From: Arcobacteraceae bacterium | GTDB lineage: Bacteria > Campylobacterota > Campylobacteria > Campylobacterales > Arcobacteraceae | DNA: 64,000 bases | Direction: 5' to 3' | Assembly: GCA_023138835.1 (NCBI GenBank) | Contig: JAGLOP010000002.1 | Location: 124,001-188,000 of the forward strand | Shown here: piece after piece, positions 62,898-64,000 of the stretch | Layout of the letters: the number at the start of each line of letters is the position of its first letter | How positions within the stretch are numbered: position 1 is the first letter of the stretch | Program-made: the position numbers and the translations under genes | Notes under the pieces: model-generated | Told to the model about the DNA's origin: nothing | Seen by the model: only the letters and a program-made list of their open reading frames with translations | Databases searched by the model: none

Positions 62898-64000
62898 TTA
62901 TAATATCCTGTATAACTTTATAAACATTATGCACTGAACTTATCTCACACTCTTCTCTATGGGAATGTGGGAAATAAATATTTGGACCAATTGAGCAAAT
63001 TTGCATATTTGGATATTTTTCTTTAAATATCGCACACTCTAATCCTGCATGAATAGCTTCTACACTGGCTTCTTTATTATATTTTTTATATATTCCCAAT
63101 ACTTTAGAAGTAAATTTACTGTAAGTTGGTTTCCAAGCTGGATATTTACCGCTTGTAGTTACTTCAAAACTAAAGCATTGAAGCAGAGCGGTTGTTTCAT
63201 CTGTAATTATTTTTAACTCATCATTATCCATACTTCTAGCACTAAGCTGTATTTGAACACCATCAAGCTCATTTGTCACAATAGCAAGATTAATGGAACT
63301 TAACACCACTCCCAGCTCTTTATCGTACCCTCGCACACCATTTGCAAATGTATATAAAAAGTTTAATACATTTTCATCTATCTTTTTATAATGTTCAGTT
63401 GATGTATCTAGTTGTTTGACAATCATATTTTTATGTGTTAAAAGTGGAGCGGTATTTGAAACAATTATTGCTTTGGTAGATTTAGGAATTGAATTGATTC
63501 TTTCCCCTCCACTTATATCAAGCAACTCTCCAGCACACTCTTTTATACTTCGTGCGATTAATTTCAAAGCATTGGGAATATTTTTATCAATATCAACTCC
63601 GCTATGCCCTCCATCAAGATTATCAAGAGTTATCTCATAAAGCTTTTTATTGTCATCATTTGGTATAAGTTTATCGTTATTATTAGTAGCAAATATATCA
63701 ACTCCACCAGCACAACCAACACAAATCTCACCTTCATCTTCACTGTCAAGATTCAGCATATAAGATGACTTCAATTCAAACTCAATGCCATTAGCCCCAA
63801 TTAAACCTATCTCTTCATCACAAGTAAAAAGATATTCAACATCAGCCCTTTCTTCAATCAAAGCTAACATATAAGCACAGCCAATTCCATTATCTGCACC
63901 AAGTGTTGAATTTTTGGCTTTTAAGTATCCATCAACTTCTATAATTTCAGGTATTTTACCATCATCTAAACAAACTATATCATAGTGCGACTGTAAGCAT
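62887..64000 (-). CDS. pepD: PepD-like aminoacyl-histidine dipeptidase (M20 family), 5' end missing
   Basis: The frame stays open through the right edge, so the N terminus is outside the window. Visible parts are LQSHYDIVCLDDGKIPEI (zinc His), NSTLGADNGIGCAYM (bridging Asp), FTCDEEIGLIGA (Glu-Glu) and LDGGHSGVDIDKNIPNALKL in the dimer domain. 'YFPHSHREECEISS' supplies the final His. It is the PepD/carnosinase-like type and cleaves dipeptides such as Xaa-His. The internal Met at 63870 is not the true start. Confidence 0.93.
   Translation of the reverse strand, partial: CLQSHYDIVCLDDGKIPEIIEVDGYLKAKNSTLGADNGIGCAYMLALIEERADVEYLFTCDEEIGLIGANGIEFELKSSYMLNLDSEDEGEICVGCAGGVDIFATNNNDKLIPNDDNKKLYEITLDNLDGGHSGVDIDKNIPNALKLIARSIKECAGELLDISGGERINSIPKSTKAIIVSNTAPLLTHKNMIVKQLDTSTEHYKKIDENVLNFLYTFANGVRGYDKELGVVLSSINLAIVTNELDGVQIQLSARSMDNDELKIITDETTALLQCFSFEVTTSGKYPAWKPTYSKFTSKVLGIYKKYNKEASVEAIHAGLECAIFKEKYPNMQICSIGPNIYFPHSHREECEISSVHNVYKVIQDIISAV

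Overview
The window looks like chromosomal DNA of an AT-rich member of the Campylobacterota, most probably an Arcobacter-like organism. This is an inference from gene content: a futalosine-route menaquinone prenyltransferase (MqnP), AcnB-type aconitase, a homologue of the 'CJM1_0395' metalloprotease family, NIT-domain chemoreceptors, dense overlapping operons and TATAAT-type promoters without clear -35 boxes. No rRNA, tRNA, CRISPR array, insertion sequence or intact prophage was recognised.

Layout. (1) 1-10347: a tightly packed plus-strand lipopolysaccharide core/outer-core cluster with GT9 heptosyltransferase-type enzymes, GT2 transferases, an MBOAT O-acyltransferase with a probable extracytoplasmic partner, and two methyltransferases. 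It ends in a waaF-type gene with an extra C-terminal domain. (2) 10348-14430: htpG behind a CIRCE-like HrcA operator, a cyclic-nucleotide-binding-domain protein and an O-antigen-ligase-type membrane protein. (3) 14431-24334: a compact Tad/Flp pilus locus preceded by a class-I cyclic-di-GMP (GEMM) riboswitch; pilin, prepilin peptidase, two pseudopilin-like proteins, TadZ, TadA, TadB, TadC, RcpC and the RcpA secretin are all present. (4) 24349-34446: acnB, a TAXI-type solute receptor, nadE, a DegT-family aminotransferase homologue lacking its PLP lysine, lpxK and an AMP-forming ligase. (5) 34447-36800: a scarred stretch with a frameshifted KilA-N remnant, a decapitated histidine kinase, a receiver-PAS protein and a 60-residue receiver/kinase chimera. 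(6) 36795-39747: a complete glutamate (methylaspartate) mutase operon (S, E, L). (7) 39851-47447: rraA-like, miaA, mqnP, then two NIT-domain sensors in tandem, a chemoreceptor and an HD-GYP c-di-GMP phosphodiesterase. (8) 47456-64000: housekeeping genes (cls, thpR, nhaC, pcm, rnz, aroE, dbpA, yajQ-like, ligA, aat, an rRNA methyltransferase, pepD).

The most coherent story is cyclic-di-GMP and surface biology. An RNA aptamer sits in front of the pilus operon, an HD-GYP enzyme that would lower c-di-GMP is encoded in the window, and a YajQ-family protein, a family reported to bind c-di-GMP, is also present. The pilin and the two pseudopilins share an unusual Asp-containing motif at the predicted processing site.
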